64,000 nucleotides of DNA from Oscillospiraceae bacterium (GCA_017539885.1 JAFYCC010000033.1:5962-69961); one strand, 5' to 3'. Positions 17,779-26,361 are shown, numbered from the stretch's first letter. The notes: a model not told the origin generated them from the letters alone. Made by a program: numbers and translations.

Positions 17779-18120
17779 TTACAGGCGCTCCTTGACCTTG
17801 GCCTTCTTGCCGATGCGATCGCGCAGATAGTAGAGCTTCGCGCGACGCACTTTGCCGCGGCGGATGGTCTCCACGGAAACGATCGTGGGGGAGTGGACCG
17901 GGAACACCTTCTCACAGCCGACGTTGTAGCTGATGCGGCGGACGGTGATCGTCTCATTGATGCCGCCGTGCTTCTTGGCGATGATGATGCCCTCAAAGGC
18001 CTGATTGCGCTCGCGGCTGCCCTCTTTGACGCGGACAGTGACGCGGACGGTGTCGCCGACGTTGAGCTCGGGAAGCTCGGGCTTCATGTACTCGGCGGCG
18101 AGAGTCTGAACGAGATCCAT
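17779..18120 (-). CDS. rplS: 50S ribosomal protein L19
   Basis: Component of the large ribosomal subunit at the 30S-50S interface; 113 aa, the usual length. Family blocks are [48 protein letters not shown] and the C-terminal [25 protein letters not shown]. An AAGGAAGGAA site precedes the ATG. It is a monocistronic unit with its own promoter, leader and terminator, whereas in many bacteria it closes an rpsP-rimM-trmD-rplS operon; none of those genes is here. Confidence 0.98.
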   Translation of the reverse strand: MDLVQTLAAEYMKPELPELNVGDTVRVTVRVKEGSRERNQAFEGIIIAKKHGGINETITVRRISYNVGCEKVFPVHSPTIVSVETIRRGKVRRAKLYYLRDRIGKKAKVKERL

Positions 18121-18215
18121 TTTAATTCCTTCCTTTTCTTCAGACGTTCATGCCGCGGCAAATGGCCTTTAACGACAGCGGACCGCCTTGATATGGGGCT
18201 GTGCCCCGAAAACGC
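18121..18215 (-). ncRNA. Possible L19 leader RNA
   Basis: The about 95-base leader between the predicted rplS start site and its ATG can form a GGGGC-ACA-GCCCC hairpin and further short stems (GGC ... GCC) close to the ribosome site. Rfam describes an L19 leader element upstream of Firmicutes rplS. The match here rests on position and folding potential only. Confidence 0.35.
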
Positions 18216-18221
18216 TTTGAT

Positions 18222-18250
18222 ATGTTACCATAGCTTCCGGCGGAATGCAA
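18222..18250 (-). promoter_or_regulatory. rplS promoter
   Basis: Minus strand: TTGCAT (18250-18245), 17-bp spacer, TAACAT (18227-18222). Confidence 0.6.
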
Positions 18251-18279
18251 GCTTTTTTTTGCTTTTTCGGGAATAACAC

Positions 18280-19653
18280 TCAGCCCCGCTCCGAAAGAGG
18301 GATGAAGGGACGCGTTTTCACCACGGACTTGTAAGCCGGGCGGATGATCTTGTTGGCGTTGCAGCACTCCTCAATGCGGTGGGCGCACCAGCCGACCATG
18401 CGCGCGATGGCGAACAGCGGCGTATAGAGGTCGATCGGGATATCGAGCATCTTGTAGACAAGACCGGAGTACATGTCGACATTGGCACAGTAGACGCGAT
18501 CCTCGCCGCGCAGTTCGTTGAGTACGCCCGGACCGATCTTTTCCACAAGCTCGAAGAGAGCCAGCTCGTCCTCCATGCCTTTCGTCCTCGCGACGCTTCT
18601 CGCGAAGTGCTTGAGGGTGACCGCACGGGGATCGGAGAGCGTATAGATCGCATGACCGATTCCGTAGATGAGGCCGGTTCCGTCGCCGATCTCTTTCCGG
18701 GCAATGCGCTTGAGCGCCTCACGCAGCTCGTCCTCATCCTTCCAGTCACGGACGTAACTCTCGAGCATGTTGAACTGCTCCATGACTTTCTTGTTCGCAC
18801 CGCCGTGACGATGGCCCTTCAGAGAGCCGACGGCAGCGGAAATGGATGCGTAGATGTCCGTACCGGAAGATGCCAGAACGCGGCAGGCGAAGGCGGAGTT
18901 GTTGCCTCCGCCGTGCTCGGCGTGGAGCACCATGCAAAGATCGAGAAGGCGGGCTTCTTCCTTGGTGAAATGGTTGTCAGGCCGGATGGAATACAGGAAA
19001 TTCTCCGCCATGGACAGCCCGGGCTTCGGGCGGTGCAGGTAGAGACTCTCCTCATCGAAATAGTGCTTCTTTGCCGCGAAAGCATGAGCAACGATGACCG
19101 GACAGCGCGCAATGAGGTACAGCGCCTTTCGAATCTGCGCCTCATAGCTGTTGTCGTCCGGGTCGTCCTCGTCGTAGGAATACAGGGACAGCACGCTTCG
19201 TGAGAGCTTGTTCATCACGTCGCGGCTCGGCGCGGAGAGGATCATGTCCTCTGTGAAATGATAGGGGAGTGTGCGGCAGGCCTCGAGTACCTGCGTGAAC
19301 TTCGAGAGATCCTCCCGGCTGGGCAGATCCCCGAACAGAAGCAGATAAGCTGTCTCCTCCATGCCGAAACGGTCGTCCTGAACGAAGCCGTTGACGAGTT
19401 CGACGACGTTGACACCGCGGTAGAACAGCTGGCCGGGGGCTGGAAAACGCTCGCCGTCCTGTACGAAATAGCCGAGCACGTTACCGATCTTCGTCAGTCC
19501 CGCAAGCACGCCTGTGCCGTCTGCATTACGCAGACCGCGCTTGACTTCATAGCGCTTGTCATAGCGCTTGGTGTCAATATAATTGTTCGGCTTGCAGGCT
19601 GTGCACAGCTCGGTGATGATCTCCTCGGATGCTCTCTTGATGCTGTCGTCCAT
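18280..19653 (-). CDS. gltA: Citrate synthase (Si type)
   Basis: Condenses oxaloacetate with acetyl-CoA. The catalytic elements are visible: HAEHGGGNNSAF carries the first active-site His, YGIGHAIYTLSDPR the second, and NVDMYSGLVYKML the catalytic Asp. It is 457 aa, longer than the about 370-aa Bacillus enzymes, like several clostridial homologues with an N-terminal extension (MDDSIKRASEEI...). A GAGGAGG ribosome site and a clear promoter lie upstream. It is monocistronic. In an anaerobe it most likely feeds the oxidative branch toward 2-oxoglutarate and glutamate; no other TCA gene is adjacent. Confidence 0.95.
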   Translation of the reverse strand: MDDSIKRASEEIITELCTACKPNNYIDTKRYDKRYEVKRGLRNADGTGVLAGLTKIGNVLGYFVQDGERFPAPGQLFYRGVNVVELVNGFVQDDRFGMEETAYLLLFGDLPSREDLSKFTQVLEACRTLPYHFTEDMILSAPSRDVMNKLSRSVLSLYSYDEDDPDDNSYEAQIRKALYLIARCPVIVAHAFAAKKHYFDEESLYLHRPKPGLSMAENFLYSIRPDNHFTKEEARLLDLCMVLHAEHGGGNNSAFACRVLASSGTDIYASISAAVGSLKGHRHGGANKKVMEQFNMLESYVRDWKDEDELREALKRIARKEIGDGTGLIYGIGHAIYTLSDPRAVTLKHFARSVARTKGMEDELALFELVEKIGPGVLNELRGEDRVYCANVDMYSGLVYKMLDIPIDLYTPLFAIARMVGWCAHRIEECCNANKIIRPAYKSVVKTRPFIPLSERG

Positions 19654-19689
19654 GCCGTCGCCTCCTCGGTTCGAGAAATTCGATGCTCT

Positions 19690-19718
19690 ATCTTAACTTT
19701 TTTGATTTAAAGTGTCAA
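19690..19718 (-). promoter_or_regulatory. gltA promoter
   Basis: Minus strand: TTGACA (19718-19713), 17-bp AT-rich spacer, TAAGAT (19695-19690). Confidence 0.8.
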
Positions 19719-19811
19719 TAGATAGAAACGGCAAGTTTTTTGGCAAAGAGGACTGGAAAAATGTGTTTTCTCACAAGATGTGAGCGGCAGCGATATGCCG
19801 AAGGGAAGAAA

Positions 19812-19843
19812 AAACCGGCGGACAGAAGTCTGTCCGCCGGTTT
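19812..19843 (-). terminator. Terminator of the cupin gene
   Basis: 14-bp perfect stem (AAACCGGCGGACAG / CTGTCCGCCGGTTT), 4-base loop, with TTTTTTCTTCC following on the minus strand. Confidence 0.9.
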
Positions 19844-19857
19844 CAGTGCCGACAGGA

Positions 19858-20205
19858 TTACTTGTTGGGCTTGGTCAGCACGACGAGCATCTTGACGGTC
19901 TCGGTGCCGTTGTTGTGGATGCCCTTGTTGGTGCCGGGGCCGCAGTGGAAGGTGTCGCCGGGCATGAGAACGGTCTCGCCGTCCTCGGTCTTCAGAGTCA
20001 GCTCGCCGGAGATGACGTAGTAAACGGACTCCATGGCGTTGTTGCCGAACTCGCAGCCGCCGCCGGGCAGGAAGTGGGACAGGCCGACGGTCAGAACGCC
20101 GTCATTGACGTCCTGGGGGTTGTGCAGGCGGGTAGCCAGCATGTTGTAGTGCTTGGGCGCTTCATAGGGATACGCGTCAGCCTTGCGGACGATTTTGTAG
20201 CTCAT
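19858..20205 (-). CDS. Small cupin-domain protein
   Basis: A single conserved-barrel cupin of 115 aa. Motif 1 is degenerate (GLSHFLPGGGCEFGNNAMESVYYVISGE) and motif 2 reads PGDTFHCGPGTNKGIHNNG. Some metal-binding His positions are present and others replaced, so catalysis cannot be assumed; many such proteins bind small ligands. I chose the ATG at 20205 because an AAAGGGAG ribosome site precedes it; an upstream ATG 17 codons earlier lacks one. It has its own promoter and strong terminator, pointing to independent, possibly high expression. Confidence 0.85.
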   Translation of the reverse strand: MSYKIVRKADAYPYEAPKHYNMLATRLHNPQDVNDGVLTVGLSHFLPGGGCEFGNNAMESVYYVISGELTLKTEDGETVLMPGDTFHCGPGTNKGIHNNGTETVKMLVVLTKPNK

Positions 20206-20271
20206 TGCAGTGAACTCCCTTTCAAATTGAATTGGATCAGCTTTGGCATAATCCAAAGTCTTCGTAAAAGT

Positions 20272-20300
20272 ATATTAGCACGCCGTGCCGGAAATAGCAA
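20272..20300 (-). promoter_or_regulatory. Cupin gene promoter
   Basis: Minus strand: TTGCTA (20300-20295), 17-bp spacer, TAATAT (20277-20272). It lies back to back with the coaX promoter. Confidence 0.55.
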
Positions 20301-20317
20301 GCGGGGGAGAGAATATT

Positions 20318-20346
20318 TTGACATTCCGAAGCGTTTTTGATACAGT
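20318..20346 (+). promoter_or_regulatory. coaX-ruvCAB promoter
   Basis: TTGACA (20318-20323), 17-bp spacer, TACAGT (20341-20346). It places the transcription start just before the AAGGAG site of coaX and excludes the ATG-like starts upstream of 20353. Confidence 0.75.
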
Positions 20347-20369
20347 ATTCAAGAAGGAGTGTGAGGGAT

Positions 20370-21140
20370 ATGATCCTGGCTCTGGACATCGGTAACACCT
20401 GCATCGTCGTCGGCGGCATGGAGGATGGCCGGGCGATGTTTTCTTTCCGCCTTTCTACCGATCTCGCCCGAACTGCGGACGAATATGCCGCGCTGATCAG
20501 CTTCTCCGCGGCGCAGAAAAAAGCGGATCTGTCTGCGGCGGAGGGCGCGATCATCAGTTCGGTCGTTCCGCAGCTGACAGGCGCGCTGTTTGAGGCCGTG
20601 CGCGGTCTTACCGGAAAGACGCCGCTGATCGTCGGGCCGGGCGTGAAAACGGGACTGAGGATCCGCATCGACGACCCGGGAGAACTGGGCGCGGATTTCG
20701 TCGCCGCGGCCGTCGCCGCGCTAGACCGCTATCCGCTTCCGTGCGTCACGATCGATATGTCTACCGCGACGGCGATCGGCGTTTTGGACGCTGAGGGCAA
20801 TTATATCGGCGGAGTCATCGCGCCGGGACTTGTCGTCTCCGGCAACGCACTGGCCAGACGCACCGCGCAGCTGCCTAACGTATATGTGCTGCCGCCTCAG
20901 AGCGTGATCAGCAGAAACACGGCTGACAGCATGCGTTCCGGTCTCGTTTACGGTACGGCCGCAATGATCGACGGACTCCTTGACCGGATCGAGGAGGAAC
21001 TCGGCAAGCCGGTCAGCGTCGTTGCGACGGGGGATCAGGCCGCGAGCATCACGCCGTTCTGCCGCAGGCAGATAACGCTTGAGAACGATCTGCTGATGCG
21101 CGGACTCTGGCTGATTTATCAGAAGAACAGACGCGCGTAG
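20370..21140 (+). CDS. coaX: Type III pantothenate kinase
   Basis: First committed step of coenzyme A synthesis, phosphorylating pantothenate; the type III enzyme belongs to the ASKHA fold and is not inhibited by CoA. Motifs are the N-terminal DIGNTC phosphate loop (residue 6 onward), a DPGELGADFVAAAVAA block and TIDMSTATAI. The start is the ATG reading MILALDIGNT, after an AAGGAGTGTGAGGG ribosome region; the protein is 256 aa. It leads the operon with ruvC 13 bases downstream. Confidence 0.95.
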   Translation: MILALDIGNTCIVVGGMEDGRAMFSFRLSTDLARTADEYAALISFSAAQKKADLSAAEGAIISSVVPQLTGALFEAVRGLTGKTPLIVGPGVKTGLRIRIDDPGELGADFVAAAVAALDRYPLPCVTIDMSTATAIGVLDAEGNYIGGVIAPGLVVSGNALARRTAQLPNVYVLPPQSVISRNTADSMRSGLVYGTAAMIDGLLDRIEEELGKPVSVVATGDQAASITPFCRRQITLENDLLMRGLWLIYQKNRRA

Positions 21141-21153
21141 GAAAGGAAACAGT

Positions 21154-21666
21154 ATGCGTATTCTCGGTGTCGACCCCGGCATCGCGACGGTCGGATTCAG
21201 TGTTCTGGATGCGGACAGGGGCAGGCAGGAACTCCGATGCTGCGGCGTGATCACCACGCCGGCGGGGGTCTCGCTGTCCAGCCGGCTTGAGCGCATTTAC
21301 AGCGATCTTCGGGAGCTGATCGATACTTATTCTCCCGAAGCGATGGCGGTCGAAGAACTGTTTTTCAACACAAATATCACTACCGGCATCGCCGTCGCGC
21401 ACGGCAGGGGCGTGATCCTGCTCGCCGCATATCAGTGCGGCGTCCCGATTTACGAATACACGCCTTCACAGGTCAAGCAGGCGGTCGTCGGCTACGGCAA
21501 GGCGGAAAAGAAGCAGGTGATCGACATGGTTACGCGTATCCTGCACCTTCCACATCCGCCGAAACCGGACGACGCGGCGGACGCGGTCGCCATCGCGCTC
21601 TGCCATGCCCGGAGCGAGACCTCGCTGCTCAACAGAGGAGGATTTGATCCATGTTCTACTATATAA
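21154..21666 (+). CDS. ruvC: Holliday junction endonuclease RuvC
   Basis: Resolves four-way junctions. It is 170 aa with the RNase-H-like acidic centre: Asp7 in MRILGVDPG, Glu in VEELFFN near residue 67, and the C-terminal DDAADAVAIALCH pair. SQVKQAVVGYGKAEKKQV is the conserved basic segment. It overlaps ruvA by 16 bp. The complete ruvC-ruvA-ruvB set is unusual within Bacillales, which use RecU, but is normal for Clostridia. Confidence 0.97.
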   Translation: MRILGVDPGIATVGFSVLDADRGRQELRCCGVITTPAGVSLSSRLERIYSDLRELIDTYSPEAMAVEELFFNTNITTGIAVAHGRGVILLAAYQCGVPIYEYTPSQVKQAVVGYGKAEKKQVIDMVTRILHLPHPPKPDDAADAVAIALCHARSETSLLNRGGFDPCSTI

Positions 21667-22253
21667 ACGGTACGGTCGCGGAGATTCAGAACATGCTGGC
21701 GGTCGTGGATTGCGGCGGCGTCGGCTACGCGCTGAACACCACGGTGAACACGCTCGCGGCTCTGAAAGTCGGCGAAAAGGCCAAACTGTATACATACCTC
21801 AACGTCCGCGAGGACTGCTTTGATATCTATGGATTCGCCACGCTCAGCGAAAAGCACTGCTTCGAACTGCTCATCGGTGTTTCGGGCGTCGGTCCGAAGG
21901 CGGCGCTCTCGATCCTTTCTGCAAATACGCCGGACGCGCTGGCAATGGCTATCCTGACCGAGGATGAGAAAGCGCTGATGGTCGCGCAGGGAATCGGAAA
22001 GAAGATTGCCCAGCGCGTCATTCTGGAACTCAAGGACAAAATGAGCAAGCAATCGCCGGAACTGGCAAAGGGCGCGACGGTCGTTCCGGGAACGGCGCCG
22101 ACAGGCTCGAACAAGGCCACCGACGCGGCGGCGGCGCTCGCGGTGCTCGGCTACGGAAGCGCGGAGATCAGCGCCGCGCTCAAGGGAATCGATGTAGACA
22201 ATCTGGCGCTGGAAGACATCATCAAGCAGGCGCTGCGAAAAATGGTAAAGTAA
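21651..22253 (+). CDS. ruvA: Holliday junction branch migration protein RuvA
   Basis: Junction-binding tetramer that loads RuvB. It is 200 aa with an N-terminal OB fold (MFYYINGTVAEI...), two helix-hairpin-helix segments (LIGVSGVGPKAALSIL and QGIGKKIAQRVILELKDK), a flexible linker, and a C-terminal RuvB-contact domain (AAAALAVLGYGSAEISAAL). The ATG lies inside ruvC behind AGAGGAGG. Confidence 0.97.
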   Translation: MFYYINGTVAEIQNMLAVVDCGGVGYALNTTVNTLAALKVGEKAKLYTYLNVREDCFDIYGFATLSEKHCFELLIGVSGVGPKAALSILSANTPDALAMAILTEDEKALMVAQGIGKKIAQRVILELKDKMSKQSPELAKGATVVPGTAPTGSNKATDAAAALAVLGYGSAEISAALKGIDVDNLALEDIIKQALRKMVK

Positions 22254-22262
22254 GGTGCGGCT

Positions 22263-23303
22263 ATGAGCATTAATTATTCCAACAGCTTTGAAGACAGCGT
22301 CGTGACCTCCGCCTCGATTCAGCCGGAGGACCGCAACGAGGCCTCGCTCCGGCCGAAGACCATTTCGGAATACGTCGGTCAGGAGAAGGCGAAAGACAAC
22401 CTCTCTGTTTTCATCGAAGCAGCGAGAAAACGCAACGAGCCGCTCGATCACGTGCTTCTGCACGGCCCTCCGGGACTGGGCAAGACTACGCTTGCCTCCG
22501 TTATCGCCAACGAGATGGGCGTCAATATGCGTATAACAAGCGGCCCTGCCATCGAAAAGGCAGGAGATCTTGCCGCGCTGCTGACGAATCTGCAGGAAAA
22601 CGACATCCTCTTCGTGGATGAGATCCACCGGCTCAATCGAGCGGTGGAGGAGATCCTGTATCCCGCGATGGAGGACTATTCAATCGACATCATCATCGGC
22701 AAGGGACCGAGCGCAAACTCCATCCGGCTCGATCTGCCGAAGTTTACGCTTATCGGGGCAACGACGCGCTCCGGCCAGCTTACCGCACCACTGCGCGACC
22801 GCTTCGGCGTCATCCTGCGCCTGGAGCTGTATACGCCGGAGGAACTGTGCCGCATCGTACGGCGTTCAGCGGGCATCCTCGGCATTGAGATCGAACAGGA
22901 AGGCGCAGAGGAGATCGCCCGGCGGAGCCGAGGCACACCGCGCATCGCCAACAGAATGCTCCGGCGCGTGCGTGATTTCGCGCAGGTTCGCGCCGACGGC
23001 GTCATCACCAAGGATGTCGCGGACGCCGCACTGACCAAGCTCGAAGTCGACAAGTGCGGTCTCGATGCCACGGACAGACTCATGCTGCGCAGCATCATCG
23101 AGTTTTACGGCGGCGGACCGGTCGGACTGGAGACGCTGTCCGCGACGATCAACGAGGAGGCAGTCACGCTTGAGGACGTATACGAGCCTTATCTGCTGCA
23201 GCAGGGGTTCCTGACGCGTACGCCGCGCGGCCGCTGCGTGACACGAAAGGCGTATCGGCACCTCGGAATCGAGTATCTTGGACAGCAGCAGCTTGATGAG
23301 TAA
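22263..23303 (+). CDS. ruvB: Holliday junction helicase RuvB
   Basis: Hexameric AAA+ motor for branch migration. It is 346 aa. Walker A is GPPGLGKT at residues 68-75, Walker B is [11 protein letters not shown] near 117, sensor 1 is GATTRSG, and the arginine-finger region is APLRDRFGV. The C-terminal winged helix includes [11 protein letters not shown]. It starts 9 bases after ruvA ends. No strong terminator was seen in the 74 bases that separate it from the next promoter. Confidence 0.98.
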   Translation: MSINYSNSFEDSVVTSASIQPEDRNEASLRPKTISEYVGQEKAKDNLSVFIEAARKRNEPLDHVLLHGPPGLGKTTLASVIANEMGVNMRITSGPAIEKAGDLAALLTNLQENDILFVDEIHRLNRAVEEILYPAMEDYSIDIIIGKGPSANSIRLDLPKFTLIGATTRSGQLTAPLRDRFGVILRLELYTPEELCRIVRRSAGILGIEIEQEGAEEIARRSRGTPRIANRMLRRVRDFAQVRADGVITKDVADAALTKLEVDKCGLDATDRLMLRSIIEFYGGGPVGLETLSATINEEAVTLEDVYEPYLLQQGFLTRTPRGRCVTRKAYRHLGIEYLGQQQLDE

Positions 23304-23377
23304 GTCAATATTCTAACGAATTCACAAAAAACGGGCTGGTTTCAGCCTGAAAGTTGAAGAGAAATTACAAAAAACGC

Positions 23378-23406
23378 TTGACAAGCAGTTATACCGCTAA
23401 TATAAT
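23378..23406 (+). promoter_or_regulatory. Consensus promoter of the sigma-factor gene
   Basis: TTGACA (23378-23383), 17-bp spacer, TATAAT (23401-23406), an exact consensus. Initiation is expected around 23412-23414, leaving almost no 5' leader before the GTG at 23416. Confidence 0.85.
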
Positions 23407-23415
23407 CGTGTAGCA

Positions 23416-24048
23416 GTGAATACTATAATGACTGAAAAGTATGCATCAATGGAGGACGGGGCACTTCTGCAGCTGGCGTCTCAAGGGGACCGAGAAGCGG
23501 AAGGGCAGCTTGCCGGCCGTTACAGCAGGCTGGTGATTTCCTGTTCGCGCCCTTTGTTTCTTGCGGGAGGCGACAGGTCGGATCTTGAGCAGGAAGGCAT
23601 GGTAGCGCTCCTGCGAGCGATCCGGGAGTATGATCCGTCCACGAATGTGCCCTTTCGCAGCTTTGCTGAGACGTGTATCCGGAACGGACTGCGCTCTGCC
23701 GTCAAGGCTGCTTCGCGGCGCAAGCATATGCCGCTCAACAGTGGCGTTTCCCTGGAAGAGATCCTCGACAATGAAGCCTCCCCGGCACTGCCAGCCGATG
23801 ATCTGTATCGGCGCGAGGCAGAGGAAATGGTCCTGGCCAGAGAAAGAGAAGACGAACTGTTCCGAACCTTTGATCGGTATTTGTCCAAATATGAGCGGAG
23901 AATCCTGAGCCTGTATCTGGACGGCGCGTCCTATAGGGAAATGGCACAGAAGCTTGACCGACCCGAGAAATCCGTGGATAATGCCATTCAGCGCATCCGA
24001 CGCAAGTTGGCCCGGTACCTAGACCCTGGCGACAGCAGCGAAAGCTGA
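23416..24048 (+). CDS. sigH: Sigma-70 family factor, SigH (Spo0H)-like
   Basis: RNA polymerase sigma factor with regions 2 and 4. Region 2 is seen as DRSDLEQEGMVALLRAIREYDP followed by FRSFAETCIRNGLRSAVKAASRRKHMPLNSGVSL, the pattern of SigH-type factors. Region 4 carries an HTH (SYREMAQKLDRPEKSVDNAIQRIRRKL). It is 210 aa from GTG; ATG codons at 23428 and 23449 are alternatives, the latter with no separate ribosome site. In sporulating Firmicutes SigH opens stationary-phase and sporulation genes; the exact regulon here is unknown. The symbol is by similarity only. Confidence 0.82.
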   Translation: MNTIMTEKYASMEDGALLQLASQGDREAEGQLAGRYSRLVISCSRPLFLAGGDRSDLEQEGMVALLRAIREYDPSTNVPFRSFAETCIRNGLRSAVKAASRRKHMPLNSGVSLEEILDNEASPALPADDLYRREAEEMVLAREREDELFRTFDRYLSKYERRILSLYLDGASYREMAQKLDRPEKSVDNAIQRIRRKLARYLDPGDSSES

Positions 24049-24104
24049 CGCAATATATTATTACAGCCCCCAAAGGGGCAGCAGAGCAAAGAGAGGATCT
24101 CAAA

Positions 24105-24383
24105 ATGTTCGAAGACAAGACACTGGTTTGCAAAGAGTGCGGCGCCGAGTTCGTGTTTACGGCCGGTGAGCAGGAGTTTTACGCGGAGAAGGGCTTCCAG
24201 AACGAGCCCCAGCGCTGCAAGGCCTGCCGCGATGCCCGCAAGAACGCCGCCCGCGGTCCCCGTGAGTACTTCACCGCCACCTGCGCTGCCTGCGGCGGAG
24301 AGGCTCGGGTTCCCTTTGAGCCCAAGTCCGACCGTCCGGTCTACTGCAGCGATTGCTTCGCGCGTATGAAGGAAGGCCGCTGA
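24105..24383 (+). CDS. Small zinc-ribbon protein (CxxC pairs)
   Basis: A 92-aa protein with four CxxC pairs: CKEC and CKAC in the N-terminal half and CAAC and CSDC in the C-terminal half. Together they should make two zinc ribbons of the clostridial zf-trcl type. The first half (LVCKECGAEFVFTAGEQEFYAEKGF) matches that family as I know it. AGAGAGGATC precedes the ATG. Function is unknown; nucleic-acid or protein binding is possible. It sits between the sigma gene and a near-perfect terminator. Confidence 0.85.
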   Translation: MFEDKTLVCKECGAEFVFTAGEQEFYAEKGFQNEPQRCKACRDARKNAARGPREYFTATCAACGGEARVPFEPKSDRPVYCSDCFARMKEGR

Positions 24384-24394
24384 ACCCGGTCTTA

Positions 24395-24432
24395 AACGTA
24401 AAAGAGGCGTCTTCGGACGCCTCTTTTACGTT
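24395..24432 (+). terminator. Terminator after the zinc-ribbon gene
   Basis: 17-bp perfect stem capped by a TTCG tetraloop; the 3' arm contains CTCTTTTACGTT. Very stable. Confidence 0.9.
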
Positions 24433-24457
24433 GTCCGGAGCTGCCGCGCGAAAAGCA

Positions 24458-24486
24458 TTGAAATTTTCCGTGCATTCAGTTATAAT
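24458..24486 (+). promoter_or_regulatory. Promoter of the DUF1858 gene
   Basis: TTGAAA (24458-24463), 17-bp spacer, TATAAT (24481-24486). Confidence 0.8.
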
Positions 24487-24567
24487 GCTATTCGATACGG
24501 CTATCAAAGAGCTTATTTCGCTTTTTTGAATGTCTAATGTCCACTATTTTACTCTGGAGGTAGAACC

Positions 24568-24771
24568 ATGTATCAGGTCACCAAAGACACCGTTATCGCG
24601 GAGATCATGCAGAACGCTCCCGATACGATGCCCGTCTTCCAGTCCATCGGTATGCACTGCATGGGCTGCGCGATGGCCAGCGGCGAGAACGTCGAGCAGG
24701 CCTGCGAGGCGCACGGCGTCGACGTCGACGCTTTCGTGACGAAACTCAACGCGTTCATCGCTGCGATGTAA
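24568..24771 (+). CDS. DUF1858 domain protein
   Basis: A 67-aa stand-alone DUF1858 domain, the module that also forms the N-terminus of ScdA/RIC iron-sulfur repair proteins and flanks hybrid-cluster proteins. The diagnostic piece is MPVFQSIGMHCMGCAMASGE, whose Cys-x-x-Cys could bind a metal or cluster, followed by the helix around ACEAHGVDVDAFVTKLN. A strong GGAGGT ribosome site, near-consensus promoter and 19-bp terminator mark it as a single, well-expressed gene. Confidence 0.88.
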   Translation: MYQVTKDTVIAEIMQNAPDTMPVFQSIGMHCMGCAMASGENVEQACEAHGVDVDAFVTKLNAFIAAM

Positions 24772-24818
24772 GGAAAGAAAAACAGGGCGGGGCATCGCTC
24801 CGCCCTGTTTTTCTTTCC
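24772..24818 (+). terminator. Terminator after the DUF1858 gene
   Basis: 19-bp perfect inverted repeat (24772-24790 with 24800-24818) beginning directly after the stop, with a T-rich 3' arm. Confidence 0.9.
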
Positions 24819-24836
24819 CCTGAAGGATGGTGTGAT

Positions 24837-25529
24837 ATGATTCGCCTGTCACCGAGGCTTTCGGCAGTCGCAGCGCTTGTCCCGCAGGGCGCGCACGTGG
24901 CTGACGTCGGCACCGATCACGGGTATCTGGCCGTATATCTGATTTCGACGGGAATCGCGGATTCCGTCGTCGCAACGGATATACGGGAAGGCCCGCTCAC
25001 GGCTGCGAAACAGAATATCGAGGGGGCTGGGCTGTCCGGAAGGATCGAGCTTCGACTGTGCGACGGCCTTGCCGGCGTGCAGCCAGACGAAGCGGACACG
25101 GTCGTGATCGCGGGCATGGGTGGAGAGACCATCGCGGGCATCCTCTCACGATCGCCGTGGGCGCTTGAGAAGGACAGGCTGCTGATCCTCTCGCCGCAGT
25201 CAAAGCCGGAACTGCTTCGCGCATGGCTCTACGAACACGGATGCGGAGTCAGAAGCGAGCATCTCGTGCGCGACGCGGGCCGGATTTATCCCATCCTTTG
25301 CGCAGAGGGCGCGCCGGACCGAAAGCCGAAAGCCGCAGAGCTCCTGATGGGATACTGGCCGCCGGAAACGCGCGGCGGGGTTTTCCGGGAAGCGCTGCGG
25401 CGGAACATCGAAAAGCTGCGCAGGGAGGCGGAAGGCCTGCGCGCGGCGACGACAGACAGAGCGGCTGCGCAGCTGCGGGAAACGGAATCACTGCTCGCGG
25501 AGCTTGAGGAATGGGAGGGTCAGCTATGA
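24837..25529 (+). CDS. trmK: tRNA (adenine(22)-N1)-methyltransferase TrmK
   Basis: Methylates A22 of tRNAs bearing G13-A22. It is 230 aa with SAM motif I as DVGTDHGYLAVYL near residue 23, VVATDIREGPLTAAKQNI, and a catalytic-site-like VIAGMGGETIAGIL near 88. The C-terminal about 70 residues are a helical coiled coil. It overlaps the NIF3-like gene by ATGA, which is the conserved yqfN-yqfO arrangement of Firmicutes. Confidence 0.93.
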   Translation: MIRLSPRLSAVAALVPQGAHVADVGTDHGYLAVYLISTGIADSVVATDIREGPLTAAKQNIEGAGLSGRIELRLCDGLAGVQPDEADTVVIAGMGGETIAGILSRSPWALEKDRLLILSPQSKPELLRAWLYEHGCGVRSEHLVRDAGRIYPILCAEGAPDRKPKAAELLMGYWPPETRGGVFREALRRNIEKLRREAEGLRAATTDRAAAQLRETESLLAELEEWEGQL

Positions 25530-26299
25530 TAAAGGTGAGAGAAATCCGGGATTATCTGGACAGCAGGATCCCGTTTTCCACAAAGATGGATTTTGACAAT
25601 GTAGGGCTGCTCGCTGGCGAGCCCGACAGAGAGGTGCGTCTGGCGCTCTGCGCACTGGACGTAACCGACGCCGTTATCGAAGAGGCAGCATCGATCGGCG
25701 CGGAGCTGATCCTGGCGCACCATCCGCTCATTTTTCATGCGTTGAAGAGCGTGCGCAGCGACGACCTCGTCGGACGTAAGATCTACGCTCTGGCGAGGAG
25801 CGGGATCTCTGCGATCTGCCTTCACACGAATCTGGACGCCGCTGCCGGCGGCGTAAACGACGCGCTGATCGAGGCGCTCGGCTGCGTGGAGACTGAGCCT
25901 CTCGGCGGAGAGGGCGCGATGCCGCGGATCGGACGCCTGCCGAAGAGCCTGCCATTGGAAGCCTTTCTTTCCCAAACGAAGCGCGCGCTTTCCGCAAACG
26001 GCCTGCGCTATGTGGACGGCGGGCGGGAAGTCTCCATTGTCGGCTGCTGCGGCGGCAGCGGGGGGGAGTTTCTGGAAGAGGCAATAGAGGCGGGCTGCGA
26101 CACCTTCGTTACGGCGGACGTCAAGCACGACAGGTTTCTGGCTACTTCCGAATACGGTGTCAACCTGATCGACGGAGGGCATTTCAGCACGGAGAACGTG
26201 GTCGTACCGCGGCTGAGACAGCTCCTGCTCGACGGATTTCACGGACTGGATGTGCGCATAACGTCCAGTCAGGAGCAGCCAGAACGATTCTACATGTGA
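25526..26299 (+). CDS. NIF3-like dinuclear metal-centre protein (YqfO family)
   Basis: NIF3/DUF34 family protein, 257 aa from the ATG that overlaps the trmK stop (ATGA, with GGGAGGG before it). Metal ligands are in LAHHPLIFH near residue 65, in LHTNLDAA near 100, and in DGGHFSTE near 217. It lacks the PII-like insert that makes B. subtilis YqfO about 370 aa. The family's role is still debated (GTP cyclohydrolase-like, metal handling). Coupling to trmK is maintained. Confidence 0.93.
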   Translation: MIKVREIRDYLDSRIPFSTKMDFDNVGLLAGEPDREVRLALCALDVTDAVIEEAASIGAELILAHHPLIFHALKSVRSDDLVGRKIYALARSGISAICLHTNLDAAAGGVNDALIEALGCVETEPLGGEGAMPRIGRLPKSLPLEAFLSQTKRALSANGLRYVDGGREVSIVGCCGGSGGEFLEEAIEAGCDTFVTADVKHDRFLATSEYGVNLIDGGHFSTENVVVPRLRQLLLDGFHGLDVRITSSQEQPERFYM

Positions 26300-26310
26300 A
26301 GCTGAAACAG

Positions 26311-26361
26311 CTTATATGACAGCCGCCCGGAACTGTATGTTCCGGGCGGCTGTCATATAAG
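26311..26361. terminator. Shared terminator between the NIF3-like and DUF975 genes
   Basis: 23-bp perfect inverted repeat (26311-26333 with 26339-26361) with a TGTAT loop, between convergent genes. Confidence 0.9.
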
